64,000 nt of DNA from Pseudomonas sp. Irchel s3h14 (GCF_900187425.1 NZ_FYDJ01000020.1:30661-94660); one strand, 5' to 3'; counted from the first letter of the stretch, positions 35,666-45,021 are shown. Notes: generated from the letters alone by a model not told the origin. Program-made: numbers and translations.

Positions 35666-35980
35666 ATGCAAAGCCAAGAGATCAGGTCACCGGTCATTCC
35701 GGTTGCACCGCTCGCAGAAAAACGCGCAAATCATCAAGCTGAATTCAAAAACAGCGCAAAGCCCATTGGAGAAGCTGCTATGGAATCTCGCGTCGTTGAA
35801 TTGGAGACACACCTCAAATACATCCGACGAGACATGGATGAAGTCCGTAGTGACGTCAAATCCATAAAACACAGGCTTGCCTATTCGACTATGGGTACAG
35901 CCGTCGTCATCGGGGTTCTGGCCTGGATCGCCAATAGCCGTTTTGACCAGCTCGTGACACTCCTGGCTCACCAAGGGTAA
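35666..35980 (+). CDS. Small coiled-coil membrane protein
   Basis: About 104 residues: an unstructured start, a heptad-rich helix (VVELETHLKYIRRDMDEV...IKH, about 40-68) and one C-terminal membrane helix (MGTAVVIGVLAWIA, about 75-92). Two starts are plausible: ATG 35666 (GGGA upstream) and ATG 35780 (GGAGAAG upstream), which would give 66 residues. I do not recognise the family; small tail-anchored coiled-coil proteins can tether partners to the inner membrane. A terminator follows. Confidence 0.6.
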   Translation: MQSQEIRSPVIPVAPLAEKRANHQAEFKNSAKPIGEAAMESRVVELETHLKYIRRDMDEVRSDVKSIKHRLAYSTMGTAVVIGVLAWIANSRFDQLVTLLAHQG

Positions 35981-35989
35981 GCCATGAAC

Positions 35990-36019
35990 GCAAAACCCGG
36001 TTCGATCAACCGGGTTTGC
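35990..36019. terminator. Bidirectional intrinsic terminator
   Basis: AAACCCGGTT (35993-36002) pairs with AACCGGGTTT (36008-36017) over a 5-base loop, between the small membrane-protein gene and the converging moeA gene. Confidence 0.75.
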
Positions 36020-36040
36020 GCAGTACGCCAGCGGCAGGAG

Positions 36041-37267
36041 TCAGCTCAGGACTTCGCTCAGCGGGATGAAGCTCACGTAGTCACCTTCGATCAGCGTGCG
36101 TTCCTCCAGCACCTCAACCAGACCATCAGCCCAGGCAGCGCTACGCAGTACACCAGAACTCTGATTCCTGTAGATAATTGCCCGGCCATTCTCCAGACGT
36201 CCGCGCAAGTACTCGCGTCGATTGCCTGCTTTTGGCCATGCAAACCCTGCAGGCACCTGAAACTTCAGGGGCTCAACCTCTTTTACACCCTGTCGGCGCA
36301 AGAGATAGGGCCTTGCCAACAAAGCAAAGGTCACCAGCGTTGAAGCCGGATTGCCAGGCAAACCAATCACAGGTACGCCGCGAAAATGCCCGAATGTCAG
36401 CGGTTTTCCGGGTTTGATAGCGAGTTTCCACAACGTCAACTCGCCCTCTTCACGCAAGGCAATGCCCAGAAAGTCAGCCTCTCCCACCGAGACACCACCG
36501 GTGGAAAGGATCAGATCGACATCTTTCAATTCACCCAGTTGAGTGCGGGTGGTCGCTAAATCATCCGGAAGAATTCCGGCATCGATCACCTCACAGCCCA
36601 AGCGCTGCAACCAACTGCACAGCAACACTCGATTGCTGTTGTAGATCTGTCCCGGCCCCAGAGCCTGACCCGGTTCAATCAGTTCATCCCCGGTGGACAG
36701 AACAGCAACGCGAACCTTGCGAATCACGTCCAGCTCTGCGCATCCCAGCGATGCAGCCACCCCCTGTTCGATCGGTCCGAGGCGCGTGCCGGCTGGCAGA
36801 ATCAACTCACCGACAGTAGCTTCCTGGCCTTGAGGACGAATGTTTTGTCCTGGGGCCATGGTTTCGGTGAAACGTACTCGCTCATCCGCCTGGACCTCGG
36901 TGTTTTCCTGCATCTCGACGCAATCTGCACCTGCGGGAACTGGCGCACCGGTGAAGATTCGTGCACAGGTGCCAGGCTTCAAGGGTTCTGGAGCCTGACC
37001 GGCAAAAATCTTCTGGCTGACCACCAGTGGCTCTCCAGTCCAGTCGGCCACGCGCAAGGCATAACCGTCCATGGCACTGTTGGGCCAAGGTGGCAGATCA
37101 AGCGTCGAGACCAGATCATCGGCCAGCACCCGGCCCTGAACCTGCGCCAATGGCAAGCGTTCACACTCACGAATCGGTGAGGCTTCGGCCATTGCCAGCA
37201 AGCGTGCCAGTGCCACTTCGACAGCCATCAGACTGCCAGTCTTGCCTGGCTTACCCGCGGGATTCAC
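36041..37267 (-). CDS. moeA: Molybdopterin molybdenumtransferase MoeA
   Basis: About 408 residues. Family motifs: LPPWPNSAMDGYALR, IFTGAPVPAGADCV, LSTGGVSVGEADF and GVPVIGLPGNPAST. MoeA inserts molybdate into adenylylated molybdopterin. The start is ambiguous: GTG 37267 (AGGCGG upstream, 17-base overlap with moaB) fits the family's usual short leader, while ATG 37228 lacks a ribosome site. It is cotranscribed with moaB upstream. Confidence 0.93.
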   Translation of the reverse strand: MNPAGKPGKTGSLMAVEVALARLLAMAEASPIRECERLPLAQVQGRVLADDLVSTLDLPPWPNSAMDGYALRVADWTGEPLVVSQKIFAGQAPEPLKPGTCARIFTGAPVPAGADCVEMQENTEVQADERVRFTETMAPGQNIRPQGQEATVGELILPAGTRLGPIEQGVAASLGCAELDVIRKVRVAVLSTGDELIEPGQALGPGQIYNSNRVLLCSWLQRLGCEVIDAGILPDDLATTRTQLGELKDVDLILSTGGVSVGEADFLGIALREEGELTLWKLAIKPGKPLTFGHFRGVPVIGLPGNPASTLVTFALLARPYLLRRQGVKEVEPLKFQVPAGFAWPKAGNRREYLRGRLENGRAIIYRNQSSGVLRSAAWADGLVEVLEERTLIEGDYVSFIPLSEVLS

Positions 37268-37790
37268 AGGGTGCCGCCTGTTTGAGATGAGCGACGAAAT
37301 TGCACGGACGGTGCCGTGAATCCAGTTGCTCGGCAAGAATGCCATCCCAACCGGTGCGCACGGCATTGGTCGAACCTGGCAAGCAGCAGACCAACGTGCC
37401 ATTAGCCAGGCCGGCCAGGGCACGGGACTGAACAGTAGAGGTGCCAATATCCGCCACCGATATCTGCCTGAACAGCTCACCAAAACCGTCGACTTGTTTG
37501 TCCAGCAGGCAACTCACCGCTTCCGGAGTGCTGTCGCGTCCCGTGAAACCGGTGCCGCCAGTGATCAGCACCACCTGCACGACATCGTCGGCAATCCAGT
37601 TGGCGACTTGCGCGCGAATTTTGTAGAGATCATCTTTGAGCAGAACCCGGGCCGCCAGGTTATGGCCGGCAGCGCTCAATCCGTCGACGAAGACCTGGCC
37701 TGAGGTATCGGTTTCCAGGGTACGGGTATCGCTGACCGTCAGCACCGCGATGTTGAGCGGTGCGAAAGGTACATCAGCCTTGGCTTTCAT
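37251..37790 (-). CDS. moaB: Molybdopterin adenylyltransferase-type protein MoaB
   Basis: 179 residues of the MogA/MoaB fold with VSDTRTLETDTSG, LITGGTGFTGRDSTPEA and CCLPGSTNAV. It adenylylates molybdopterin before metal insertion by MoeA, the next gene. ATG at 37790; GGATGAG lies upstream. It is divergent from mobA, with 81 bases between them that probably hold both promoters. Confidence 0.93.
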   Translation of the reverse strand: MKAKADVPFAPLNIAVLTVSDTRTLETDTSGQVFVDGLSAAGHNLAARVLLKDDLYKIRAQVANWIADDVVQVVLITGGTGFTGRDSTPEAVSCLLDKQVDGFGELFRQISVADIGTSTVQSRALAGLANGTLVCCLPGSTNAVRTGWDGILAEQLDSRHRPCNFVAHLKQAAPCESRG

Positions 37791-37871
37791 AGGCTCATCC
37801 AGTTGTAGGAGAAACAGCCCGGTGTTATATCACAGCGCCTCATTTTTTCGCCGCCCCCATGGAGACCTGCC

Positions 37872-38474
37872 ATGACCTCGAATACACATTTGCCGCCCTG
37901 CTCCATTCTGCTCCTGGCAGGTGGTCGTGGCCAACGCATGGGCGGTCAGGACAAAGGGCTGCTGGAATGGCACGGCGAGCCATTGATTGCCCACTTGCAC
38001 CGCAAGACCCGTTCACTGAGTGATGACCTGATCATCTCCTGCAACAGAAACCTGGAAAAATACGCGCCCTACGCCGACCAGCTGGTTCATGACGATGAAG
38101 GCGACTTTCCTGGCCCCCTGGCCGGTATTCGCGCAGGCCTGAAGGCCGCCCGCCATACGCATCTGCTAGTACTGCCGTGTGACGTACCGCGCATCGACGC
38201 CGCACTACTCAACAGCATGCGCGACTCCGCCAACCAGCACCCGGACCAACCGCTGATGCTGCGCCATGGCGAACACTGGGAACCTCTGCTGTGCATTATC
38301 CCCGTGGCACTCTCGGCCGATTTCGACAGTGCCTGGAACGACGGTGAGCGCAGCCCGGGTCGCCTCATGCGCAAACTGGGCGCTACCGCCCTGCAATGTC
38401 CTGACAATGATCCTCGTCTGGCCAACCTCAACACACCAGAACTGTTAAGTGCCCACAACTCTGTGTCAGACTGA
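37872..38474 (+). CDS. mobA: Molybdenum cofactor guanylyltransferase MobA
   Basis: 200 residues with the nucleotidyltransferase signature LLLAGGRGQRMGGQDKGLL and LPCDVPRID. MobA joins GMP to Mo-molybdopterin, making the bis-MGD cofactor of enzymes such as nitrate reductase and formate dehydrogenase. GGAGA lies before the ATG. It is divergent from moaB-moeA, so the late steps of cofactor synthesis sit together here. Confidence 0.93.
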   Translation: MTSNTHLPPCSILLLAGGRGQRMGGQDKGLLEWHGEPLIAHLHRKTRSLSDDLIISCNRNLEKYAPYADQLVHDDEGDFPGPLAGIRAGLKAARHTHLLVLPCDVPRIDAALLNSMRDSANQHPDQPLMLRHGEHWEPLLCIIPVALSADFDSAWNDGERSPGRLMRKLGATALQCPDNDPRLANLNTPELLSAHNSVSD

Positions 38475-38550
38475 CAGGAGAAGGAACTTGCACGCGCTGT
38501 ACACGTCTCAAGCTCAGTAACCAAAAGAATTCATATTCGGAGACACACTC

Positions 38551-38772
38551 ATGACTCAACGGACCCTCGCCACTTTCATGCTCGCACTGGGCCTCGCTAC
38601 CCTCGCCGGTTGCGCATCGCCTACAGTGATCACCTTGAATGACGGTCGAGAAATCCAGGCTGTCGACGCGCCAAAGTACGATAAGGATTCGGGTTTCTAC
38701 GAATTCGAACAACTGGATGGCAAGCAGACCCGCATCAACAAGGATCAGGTTCGTACCGTTAAGGAGCTGTAA
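38551..38772 (+). CDS. YgdI/YgdR-family small lipoprotein
   Basis: 73 residues with a lipoprotein signal (LATLAGC; Cys21 would be lipidated) and a compact SH3-like domain (VITLNDGREIQAVDAPKYD, then YEFEQLDGKQTRINKDQV). Found widely in the gammaproteobacterial envelope, with no settled function. GGAG precedes the ATG, and an intrinsic terminator follows. Confidence 0.9.
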   Translation: MTQRTLATFMLALGLATLAGCASPTVITLNDGREIQAVDAPKYDKDSGFYEFEQLDGKQTRINKDQVRTVKEL

Positions 38773-38797
38773 TTTTTGCGGTGACAACCGGATATGG

Positions 38798-38823
38798 AAA
38801 AGCCCGCTTTATGCGGGCTTTTT
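38798..38823 (+). terminator. Intrinsic terminator after the lipoprotein gene
   Basis: AAAAGCCCGC (38798-38807) and GCGGGCTTTT (38813-38822) with a 5-base loop and a T run. Confidence 0.88.
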
Positions 38824-38860
38824 CGTGGCTGAAGATCAGCAGATTCGCTGAACTTCGTGA

Positions 38861-39751
38861 TCACCACTGCAGGGTGATGGTGCTTTCGAATGCTCTTTCC
38901 TGGCCGGTGACCGGGTCCACAAACCGTAGCCCCTGAGCGAGCAGTTTCAAAGGATTGGCATAGTCATCCTCAACATCCTTGAGTACGTGCGGATAAAACG
39001 GGTCGTTGCAGATGCTGGCGCCCAAGGCTGTCATGTGCACCCGTAACTGATGCTTCTTGCCTGTCACCGGGTAAAGCGCATAACGCCAGAGGTCACCGTT
39101 CTTCTCCCTGACTTCGACAGCCGTCTCGGTATTGCTGACGCCCGGACCTTCCTGCATTCGGAAGAAAGGCTCACCATCGATGAGCCGACTCTTATGGACC
39201 AATGGAAAAGAGAGTTCAGGCAACGCTCGCGCAATTGCCTCGTAGCGCTTTTCGATCTGCCGCGTAGGAAACAACGATTGATAGGCAGAACGGCTCTGAG
39301 GGTTGGCGGAAAACAGCACTAGCCCCGCCGTATGCCGGTCAATGCGATGCAAAGGCACCAGATGCGGGTTATCGAGTCGACGGATCAGCCGTCGCAACAG
39401 GGTCTGCTCCACGTACTCACCTGCCGGAGTCACTGGCAGAAAATGCGGCTTGTCCGCCACGACCAGATGCTCATCCGCGTACAGAATCGACTCAACCACC
39501 GGGATCGACTTTTCGTCCGGCACCTCACGGAAATAATGAATCCGCAAGCCTTCCTTGTAAGGCAGATCAAGGGCGATCGGCATGCCGTGACCGTCGAGGA
39601 CACGACCGCGAGCGATTCTGTCCAGCCATTGTTCACGACCGATGGCGCTGAAGTGTTCGCACAGACAATCGAGTACGGTCTGCCACGGACCAGGCGGCAA
39701 GTAGAGCGTGCTGGCCTGGTTGTGTGCAGCAGAAAAAGATGAAGTGGACAT
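38861..39751 (-). CDS. RluA-family RNA pseudouridine synthase
   Basis: 296 residues with the catalytic-aspartate motif HRIDRHTAG (about 134-142) and the closing GKKHQLRVHM. No N-terminal S4 domain is clear, and the N-terminus (about 1-85) is its own extension. It converts uridine to pseudouridine in rRNA or tRNA; the target cannot be told from sequence. Confidence 0.88.
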   Translation of the reverse strand: MSTSSFSAAHNQASTLYLPPGPWQTVLDCLCEHFSAIGREQWLDRIARGRVLDGHGMPIALDLPYKEGLRIHYFREVPDEKSIPVVESILYADEHLVVADKPHFLPVTPAGEYVEQTLLRRLIRRLDNPHLVPLHRIDRHTAGLVLFSANPQSRSAYQSLFPTRQIEKRYEAIARALPELSFPLVHKSRLIDGEPFFRMQEGPGVSNTETAVEVREKNGDLWRYALYPVTGKKHQLRVHMTALGASICNDPFYPHVLKDVEDDYANPLKLLAQGLRFVDPVTGQERAFESTITLQW

Positions 39752-39822
39752 ACGAAAGTTCTAACCCTCAATACAGGGTGGCATTATCCAACAGCGGCCG
39801 GAACGAACCTAGAAGAGAATCC

Positions 39823-40140
39823 TCAAGCCGGTATCTGCGTGCGCGCTGCTGCTTCGGTGAACTCCTTGAGCCAGCGCAGCACATCGACTGCCTCCCAGCG
39901 ACCAGGATCATAAAGCGCATACAACAAGCCCTGATAGCCCACGACATCCAGCTGCCGGTGATAACCCGCGCGCTGGAACAAGGCTTCGATTTCGGCGAAA
40001 CAGGTATTGAAATGCAGTTTATTGAAGGGAGTTTTTCCTTCTGTCACCAGGCCATCCAGACGCAATTCGAGGACAGCCTCGCGCACCACGTCTGCCGACA
40101 TCCGGTTCACGCTGTTCTTCAATTGTTCGACATTGACCAC
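39823..40140 (-). CDS. Conserved hypothetical protein
   Basis: 105 residues, soluble and mostly helical, beginning at a GTG with AGAGGG upstream. Features include FNTCFAEIEALFQRAGY and WEAVDVLRWLKEF; no membrane segment, metal motif or repeat is seen. Codon use matches the neighbours, supporting a real gene. I do not recognise the family. Confidence 0.65.
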   Translation of the reverse strand: MVNVEQLKNSVNRMSADVVREAVLELRLDGLVTEGKTPFNKLHFNTCFAEIEALFQRAGYHRQLDVVGYQGLLYALYDPGRWEAVDVLRWLKEFTEAAARTQIPA

Positions 40141-40308
40141 GATTCATCCCTCTCACGCCCGGACCGCCTGCCCAAACCCGAAAACCAGGGGTACAAGGCA
40201 GGCATCACGAATAACTGTATGCGCATACAGTATCCGATCAGTACCGGTAAAGCCAAGGGGATCCATCGCAAAGTTCGACAGACGGAACATCGCCACCGCA
40301 ACCACCGC

Positions 40309-40545
40309 TTAACGCAGGAACGCCACTACCTGATCGGCACTGAATGGCCAGCCCAGCTCAGCGCCAGTATCGACCCGCCGTAATATCGGAATACGCAGAC
40401 TGTAAGCTTCGAACCATGTTTCGTCGTCCGCGATATCCACCAGTTCCACCAGCAGACCGCGCTCGACAAATTCCATCAGCATGGCTTCTGCCACTTCACA
40501 GAGATGACACCCAAGGGTGCCGAACAGCTGACATTCAGGAAGCAT
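40309..40545 (-). CDS. Glutaredoxin-family protein
   Basis: 78 residues with a thioredoxin-like fold starting LFGTLGCHLCE: the CHLC pair is the redox site. It then has VDIADDETWFEAYSLRIPIL, where the cis-Pro is the glutathione-side loop. It fits the short DUF836/glutaredoxin-like group. The partner is unknown. Confidence 0.85.
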   Translation of the reverse strand: MLPECQLFGTLGCHLCEVAEAMLMEFVERGLLVELVDIADDETWFEAYSLRIPILRRVDTGAELGWPFSADQVVAFLR

Positions 40546-40753
40546 GAGCGCTCAACCGAAAAAATTAAGTCATCATTCTAGGCCTGCCCCGAAAAGCCGT
40601 CGAGCCATTGAATACTCTACCCTTGGGCCATAACGGCAACGGATCGCGGCAATACGCTGACGCACATCAGTCGCGTTCAATATCCTTTGCGCGATGCTCA
40701 CGGACTATTTGCCTCTACGCTTGAATTGTCAGCGCTTACCACCGGAGTTTTTT

Positions 40754-42466
40754 GTGTTCGCCAACCTGTTGATCATCCTCGCCTCCTCCCTGGTGGTGAT
40801 TGCACTGTTCCAGCGCCTGCGATTGCCACCGGTGTTGGGTTACCTGTGCGTGGGTCTGATCGTCGGGCCAACTGCATTCAACTGGGTGAATGAAAGCGAA
40901 GAGTTGCCGGACCTCGCTGAGCTGGGCGTGGTGTTTCTGCTGTTCTCCCTTGGTCTGGAGTTTTCCCTGTCGAAAATGCTCGTGTTGCGCCGAGTGGTGT
41001 TCGGGCTTGGCAGTCTGCAGGTGCTGTGTTCCGGGATGCTGCTAAGTGGTTTGCTGATGCTGCTCGGCGTGTCGATCACGCCCGCGCTGTTACTCGGCGC
41101 CGGCCTGTCGCTGTCTTCCACGGCCATTGTCAGTAAAGAGCTGAGCAGTCTCGGCGAGATTTTCAGCAGTCACGGCCAGAATGCCATTGCCGTGTTGCTG
41201 TTCCAGGACGTCGTGGCGGTATTGCTACTGACCCTGGTGCCCGTCTTCGCTGGCAGCAGCGATCAAGCCTGGTATTGGGCGCTTCCACTGACGCTGGGAA
41301 AAACCGTGGTGCTGTTCGTCGGTCTGCTGCTGGCCAGTCGCTGGTTGCTGCCGCGGCTGTTCCATGAAGTGGCGGCTGCCCGTTCCCCGGAACTGTTCGT
41401 GCTACTGGCGCTGGTCATTGTTCTGCTGACGGCGTGGCTGACGCACCTGCTCGGTCTCTCCCCTGCCCTGGGTGCGTTTCTCGCCGGCATGCTGCTGGGG
41501 GAAAGCCACTACCGGCATCAGATCGAGGCCGACATCCGCCCGTTCCGCGACATCCTGCTCGGGTTGTTCTTCGTCAGTATCGGCATGCTGATCGACTTGC
41601 AGTTGTTCGCCAGCCACGGCCTGCTGATTCTCGGCCTGACCCTGGGGTTGTTGCTGCTCAAGGGCAGCGTCGTTGCGCTGCTGGTCAAATGGCGTGGCAG
41701 CGATGGCGAAACCGCCTGGCGCAGCGGCCTGGCATTGGCCCAGGGCGGCGAGTTCTGCTTTGCGCTGATGGCACAGATGCAGCAGAACAAATTGATGCCC
41801 GCCGATTTTGGCGGCCTGCTGCTGGCGGCGACCTTCTGTTCGATGCTCGTCACGCCGTTGTTGCTGCGCGCCGCCCCCCACATCGCCACACGCCTGCATC
41901 GCAAACCCAACGAAGAAGCAAAACTTGAAGAAATCAGCGCACTCAACGCCGACTTGCATAACCATGTAGTGATCTGTGGCTATGGTCGCGTCGGTCAGTC
42001 AATCGGACGCGCGCTACGCAACGCGCAGCAATCCTATATCGCACTGGATAATGATCCGGTGCGTGTCCAGGAAGCCGCCGTGGGTGAAACCTGTGTGCAT
42101 TATGGCGACTCACGTCGCGGTGAACTGCTGGTCGCGATAGGGCTGGAGCGCGCCAGGCTGCTGGTGATCGCCGTGGATCAGAGCGACATCGCTTTGCTGA
42201 TCCTCAAGGAAGCGCGGCGACTCAACGCGACCGTGCCGATACTGGTGCGCACGCGCGACGACAGCCAACTGGCCGAGTTGAAGGCAGCCGGCGCCAGCGA
42301 AGTCGTGCCCGAACTGCTGGAGTCGAGCCTGATGCTCGCCTCCCACGCGCTGATCATGCTGGGATTACCCGCGTATCAGGTACAGGAGCGGGCCGACCAG
42401 ATTCGGCACGACCGCTATCGTCTGCTGCACGGTTTCTATCCAGGCGCTGACGACGAAGAGACCTAG
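40754..42466 (+). CDS. Monovalent cation:proton antiporter (CPA2, KefB/YbaL-like)
   Basis: 570 residues: 12 or so membrane helices (about 1-375, starting MFANLLIILASS), then a TrkA-N/RCK nucleotide-binding domain (about 400-525: HVVICGYGRVGQS, ALDNDPVRVQEA, GDSRRGELL). It exchanges K+ or Na+ for H+, gated by nucleotide binding. GTG at 40754 has CGGAG six bases upstream, far better than the start 20 codons earlier. The last four bases overlap the convergent ammonium transporter gene. Confidence 0.9.
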   Translation: MFANLLIILASSLVVIALFQRLRLPPVLGYLCVGLIVGPTAFNWVNESEELPDLAELGVVFLLFSLGLEFSLSKMLVLRRVVFGLGSLQVLCSGMLLSGLLMLLGVSITPALLLGAGLSLSSTAIVSKELSSLGEIFSSHGQNAIAVLLFQDVVAVLLLTLVPVFAGSSDQAWYWALPLTLGKTVVLFVGLLLASRWLLPRLFHEVAAARSPELFVLLALVIVLLTAWLTHLLGLSPALGAFLAGMLLGESHYRHQIEADIRPFRDILLGLFFVSIGMLIDLQLFASHGLLILGLTLGLLLLKGSVVALLVKWRGSDGETAWRSGLALAQGGEFCFALMAQMQQNKLMPADFGGLLLAATFCSMLVTPLLLRAAPHIATRLHRKPNEEAKLEEISALNADLHNHVVICGYGRVGQSIGRALRNAQQSYIALDNDPVRVQEAAVGETCVHYGDSRRGELLVAIGLERARLLVIAVDQSDIALLILKEARRLNATVPILVRTRDDSQLAELKAAGASEVVPELLESSLMLASHALIMLGLPAYQVQERADQIRHDRYRLLHGFYPGADDEET

Positions 42467-43671
42467 TCCTGACTGACGGCGCCGATCTTGTGCACCGACA
42501 AGTCCGCGCCGTAATACTCTTCTTCCTGACTCAGGCGCAGACCATGGAACGCTTTGATCGCGCCATACACGGCAAAACCGCCGGCCAGCGCCACGACCAC
42601 CCCCAGTGCGGTGCCGATAAACTGGCTGATCAGACTCACGCCGCCCAGCCCACCCAACGCGCTCTGGCCGAAGATGCCGCAGGCGATCCCACCCCAGACG
42701 CCACACAAACCATGCAACGGCCAAACCCCCAGCACATCGTCGATGCGCCATTTGACTTGAGCTGCGGTGAAGCACCAGACAAACAGTGCGCCAGCAATAA
42801 CGCCCGTGATCAGCGCACCCACCGGATGCATCAGATCGGAACCGGCACAGATCGCCACCAGTCCGGCCAGCGGGCCGTTATGCAGAAAGCCCGGGTCATT
42901 GCGCCCGACGATCAGCGCCGCCACGGTACCGCCGACCATGGCCATCAACGAGTTCACCGCCACCAGTCCGCTGACACCTTGCAGGGTTTGCGCGCTCATC
43001 ACGTTGAAACCAAACCAGCCAACGATCAGGATCCACGACCCCAGCGCCAAAAAGGGAATGCTCGAGGGCGCGAACGCCACCAGTCGCCCTTCGCGATAAC
43101 GACCATTGCGCGGTCCGAGCAACAACACCGCCGCCAGGGCCAGCCAACCGCCCATGGCGTGAACCACTACCGAGCCGGCGAAATCATGGAAGCTGGCACC
43201 AAAGCGCTCCAGCAACCAGGCTTGCAGGCCAAAGTTGCCGTTCCAGATCATGCCCTCGAAGAACGGATAGATGAACGCCACGATCAGTGCTGTTGCACAC
43301 AACTGCGGGACGAAGCGCGCACGCTCGGCGATGCCTCCGGAAATGATCGCGGGTATCGCTGCAGCAAACGTCAGCAGGAAGAAAAACTTCACCAGCCCAT
43401 AGCCATGATCCGCATTGATCACAGCCGCCGGTTGCATGAAGGTCACCCCATAGGAAATCCAATAGCCTATAAAGAAGTAGGCCAGGGTCGAAATGGCGAA
43501 ATCGCTGAGGATCTTCGACAAGGCATTGACCTGATTCTTTTGTCGAACCGTGCCGACTTCAAGAAAGGCGAAACCGGCGTGCATCGCCAGCACCATGACC
43601 GCGCCGATCAGAATGAACAACGTATTGGAGCTATGGACCAGACTGTCCACAGCGCTTTGCAGATTTTCCAT
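42463..43671 (-). CDS. amtB: Ammonium transporter (Amt/MEP family)
   Basis: 402 residues with 11 membrane helices and no signal peptide. Motifs: AGFAFLEVGTVRQKN, AGSVVVHAMGGW (conserved His of the pore pair), DDVLGVWPLHGLCGVWGG (second pore His) and a cytoplasmic tail from about 375. It conducts ammonium across the inner membrane. There is no adjacent glnK gene, so this is a stand-alone Amt, unlike the usual glnK-amtB pair. Confidence 0.92.
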   Translation of the reverse strand: MENLQSAVDSLVHSSNTLFILIGAVMVLAMHAGFAFLEVGTVRQKNQVNALSKILSDFAISTLAYFFIGYWISYGVTFMQPAAVINADHGYGLVKFFFLLTFAAAIPAIISGGIAERARFVPQLCATALIVAFIYPFFEGMIWNGNFGLQAWLLERFGASFHDFAGSVVVHAMGGWLALAAVLLLGPRNGRYREGRLVAFAPSSIPFLALGSWILIVGWFGFNVMSAQTLQGVSGLVAVNSLMAMVGGTVAALIVGRNDPGFLHNGPLAGLVAICAGSDLMHPVGALITGVIAGALFVWCFTAAQVKWRIDDVLGVWPLHGLCGVWGGIACGIFGQSALGGLGGVSLISQFIGTALGVVVALAGGFAVYGAIKAFHGLRLSQEEEYYGADLSVHKIGAVSQD

Positions 43672-43977
43672 GGGGTTGGCAGACCTGAAGGCTAAAAAAG
43701 CACCAAAGCAGTTCGCGCAGACAATTCATGCACCAAGTTGCGACTTGCCAGGATCAGCAGATTGATCCCGATGAGCCACTTTGGCGCACAAGGTTGGAAC
43801 CTTTGCGCGAGTTTTCATTATTTGAGATAAGGTTTTGCTCGAATCCTGCCCAGCAACAGCGCAACGGCGCAGGCAGACGCACCACGACATAGCAAAAGTT
43901 GTACCAGTCATTTGTACTGAACCTTCGCGCAAGGCTCATACTCGAACGTTTCAGAAGCCACTTACGGAGATCCACCC
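43672..43977. other. Divergent gap between amtB and a DUF883 gene
   Basis: 306 bases with no gene. I looked for a sigma-54 promoter for amtB and found no convincing TGGCA-N8-TTGC match. A direct repeat TTGTAC...TTGTAC occurs at about 43896-43918; its meaning is unclear. Confidence 0.5.
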
Positions 43978-44292
43978 ATGGCCAGCATCAAGGCAAAGAC
44001 TGCTCAAGAAATCCTGATGAACGATTTTCAGACTCTGGTCAGCGACACCGAACGGTTGCTGGAACACACCGCAACGCTGGCCGGCGATCAGGCTGATGAG
44101 TTGCGCGAGCAAATCCACGACAGTCTGCTGCGTGCGCGCGAAACCTTGAAACTGACCGAAGACTCCCTGCGCGAACGCAGCAAGGCCGCCGTTACCGCCA
44201 CCGAAGACTATGTCCAGGCCAACCCATGGCAGTCGGTCGGGATCGCAGCCGGCGTGGGTTTCCTGCTTGGCTTGCTGGCCACTCGGCGCTGA
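43978..44292 (+). CDS. DUF883 (ElaB/YqjD-type) membrane-anchored protein
   Basis: 104 residues: a long amphipathic helix (about 8-78) and one C-terminal membrane helix (SVGIAAGVGFLLGLLA, near 85-100) ending in RR. The ElaB/YqjD family binds ribosomes and inhibits translation at the membrane in stationary phase. First of three linked genes: the next starts one base after its stop. Confidence 0.85.
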   Translation: MASIKAKTAQEILMNDFQTLVSDTERLLEHTATLAGDQADELREQIHDSLLRARETLKLTEDSLRERSKAAVTATEDYVQANPWQSVGIAAGVGFLLGLLATRR

Positions 44293-44293
44293 T

Positions 44294-44683
44294 ATGGCGA
44301 TCGGCGAATCCGGCTCGTCCGCGACGGGCCCAAGCTCCTCACCGCGGCGCCTGGGTGCCGCTTTTCTTGGACTGCTGCACAGCCATGTCGAACTGTTCGG
44401 CATCGAATTGCAGGAACAAAAAGCCCGCACGGTAAGCCTGTTGCTATTCGCAGGCCTGGCGCTGGTTTTTGCCTTGCTGTTGCTGGTGGGGTTGTCGACG
44501 CTGGTGTTGATCCTGTTTTGGGACACCTATCGCCTGGCCGCCATCATCGGGCTCTGTGTTTTCTACACACTTGCGGCCATTTTCTGTGCGATGCGCTTGA
44601 GAGCGGCGATTTACGATGAGTCCTCACCCTTCCACGGCACCCTGGAAGAGTTGGCCAATGATCGGGAGCGTCTGCTGCCATGA
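44294..44683 (+). CDS. YqjE-like (phage-holin-3_6 family) membrane protein
   Basis: 129 residues with two hydrophobic helices (about 54-76 and 84-105) and a charged tail. The Pfam family name includes holin, but this gene lies in a chromosomal yqjD-yqjE-yqjK-like trio and not in a phage. It probably supports DUF883 function. ATG at 44294 is one base after the upstream stop; a weak site precedes it. Confidence 0.82.
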   Translation: MAIGESGSSATGPSSSPRRLGAAFLGLLHSHVELFGIELQEQKARTVSLLLFAGLALVFALLLLVGLSTLVLILFWDTYRLAAIIGLCVFYTLAAIFCAMRLRAAIYDESSPFHGTLEELANDRERLLP

Positions 44684-45021
44684 ACCTGCCTGAACTGCCT
44701 CACAACAGCTCGCGCACTGAAATGCGCAAGGCGCTGATTCGCCTGCGCATGGAAATGCATCGCCAGGAAATCCGCCATGAATCCGCGCAACTGCTGCAAC
44801 CCTTGCAACGCGTGCGCGGGATGACGCAAAACCTGCAGGATGGCTTCGGCATCAAGCACGCTCCACTCTGGGGCGTGGCTGCCGTTACCTTGCTGGGCTT
44901 TCTGACGGGTAAGGGCGCCAAGAGCGGTGGCGTCAGCAGCCTGACTCGACTGGTTCGTCTAGGCGCCACGTTGGGGCCATTGATCAAGCTGGTCATGCAA
45001 GGCTCTTCGCGTCACCACTAA
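44680..45021 (+). CDS. YqjK-like protein, third of the DUF883 trio
   Basis: 113 residues: a coiled helix rich in Arg/Glu (about 10-50) and hydrophobic segments (about 64-77 and 86-105). Overlaps the upstream gene by four bases (ATGA), so it is translationally coupled. Family assignment follows context; direct function is unknown. Confidence 0.75.
   Translation: MNLPELPHNSSRTEMRKALIRLRMEMHRQEIRHESAQLLQPLQRVRGMTQNLQDGFGIKHAPLWGVAAVTLLGFLTGKGAKSGGVSSLTRLVRLGATLGPLIKLVMQGSSRHH

Noticed and set aside
44294..44683. Prophage remnant because of a holin-family protein
   Set aside because: No other phage genes nearby; the trio matches the chromosomal yqjD/yqjE/yqjK arrangement.
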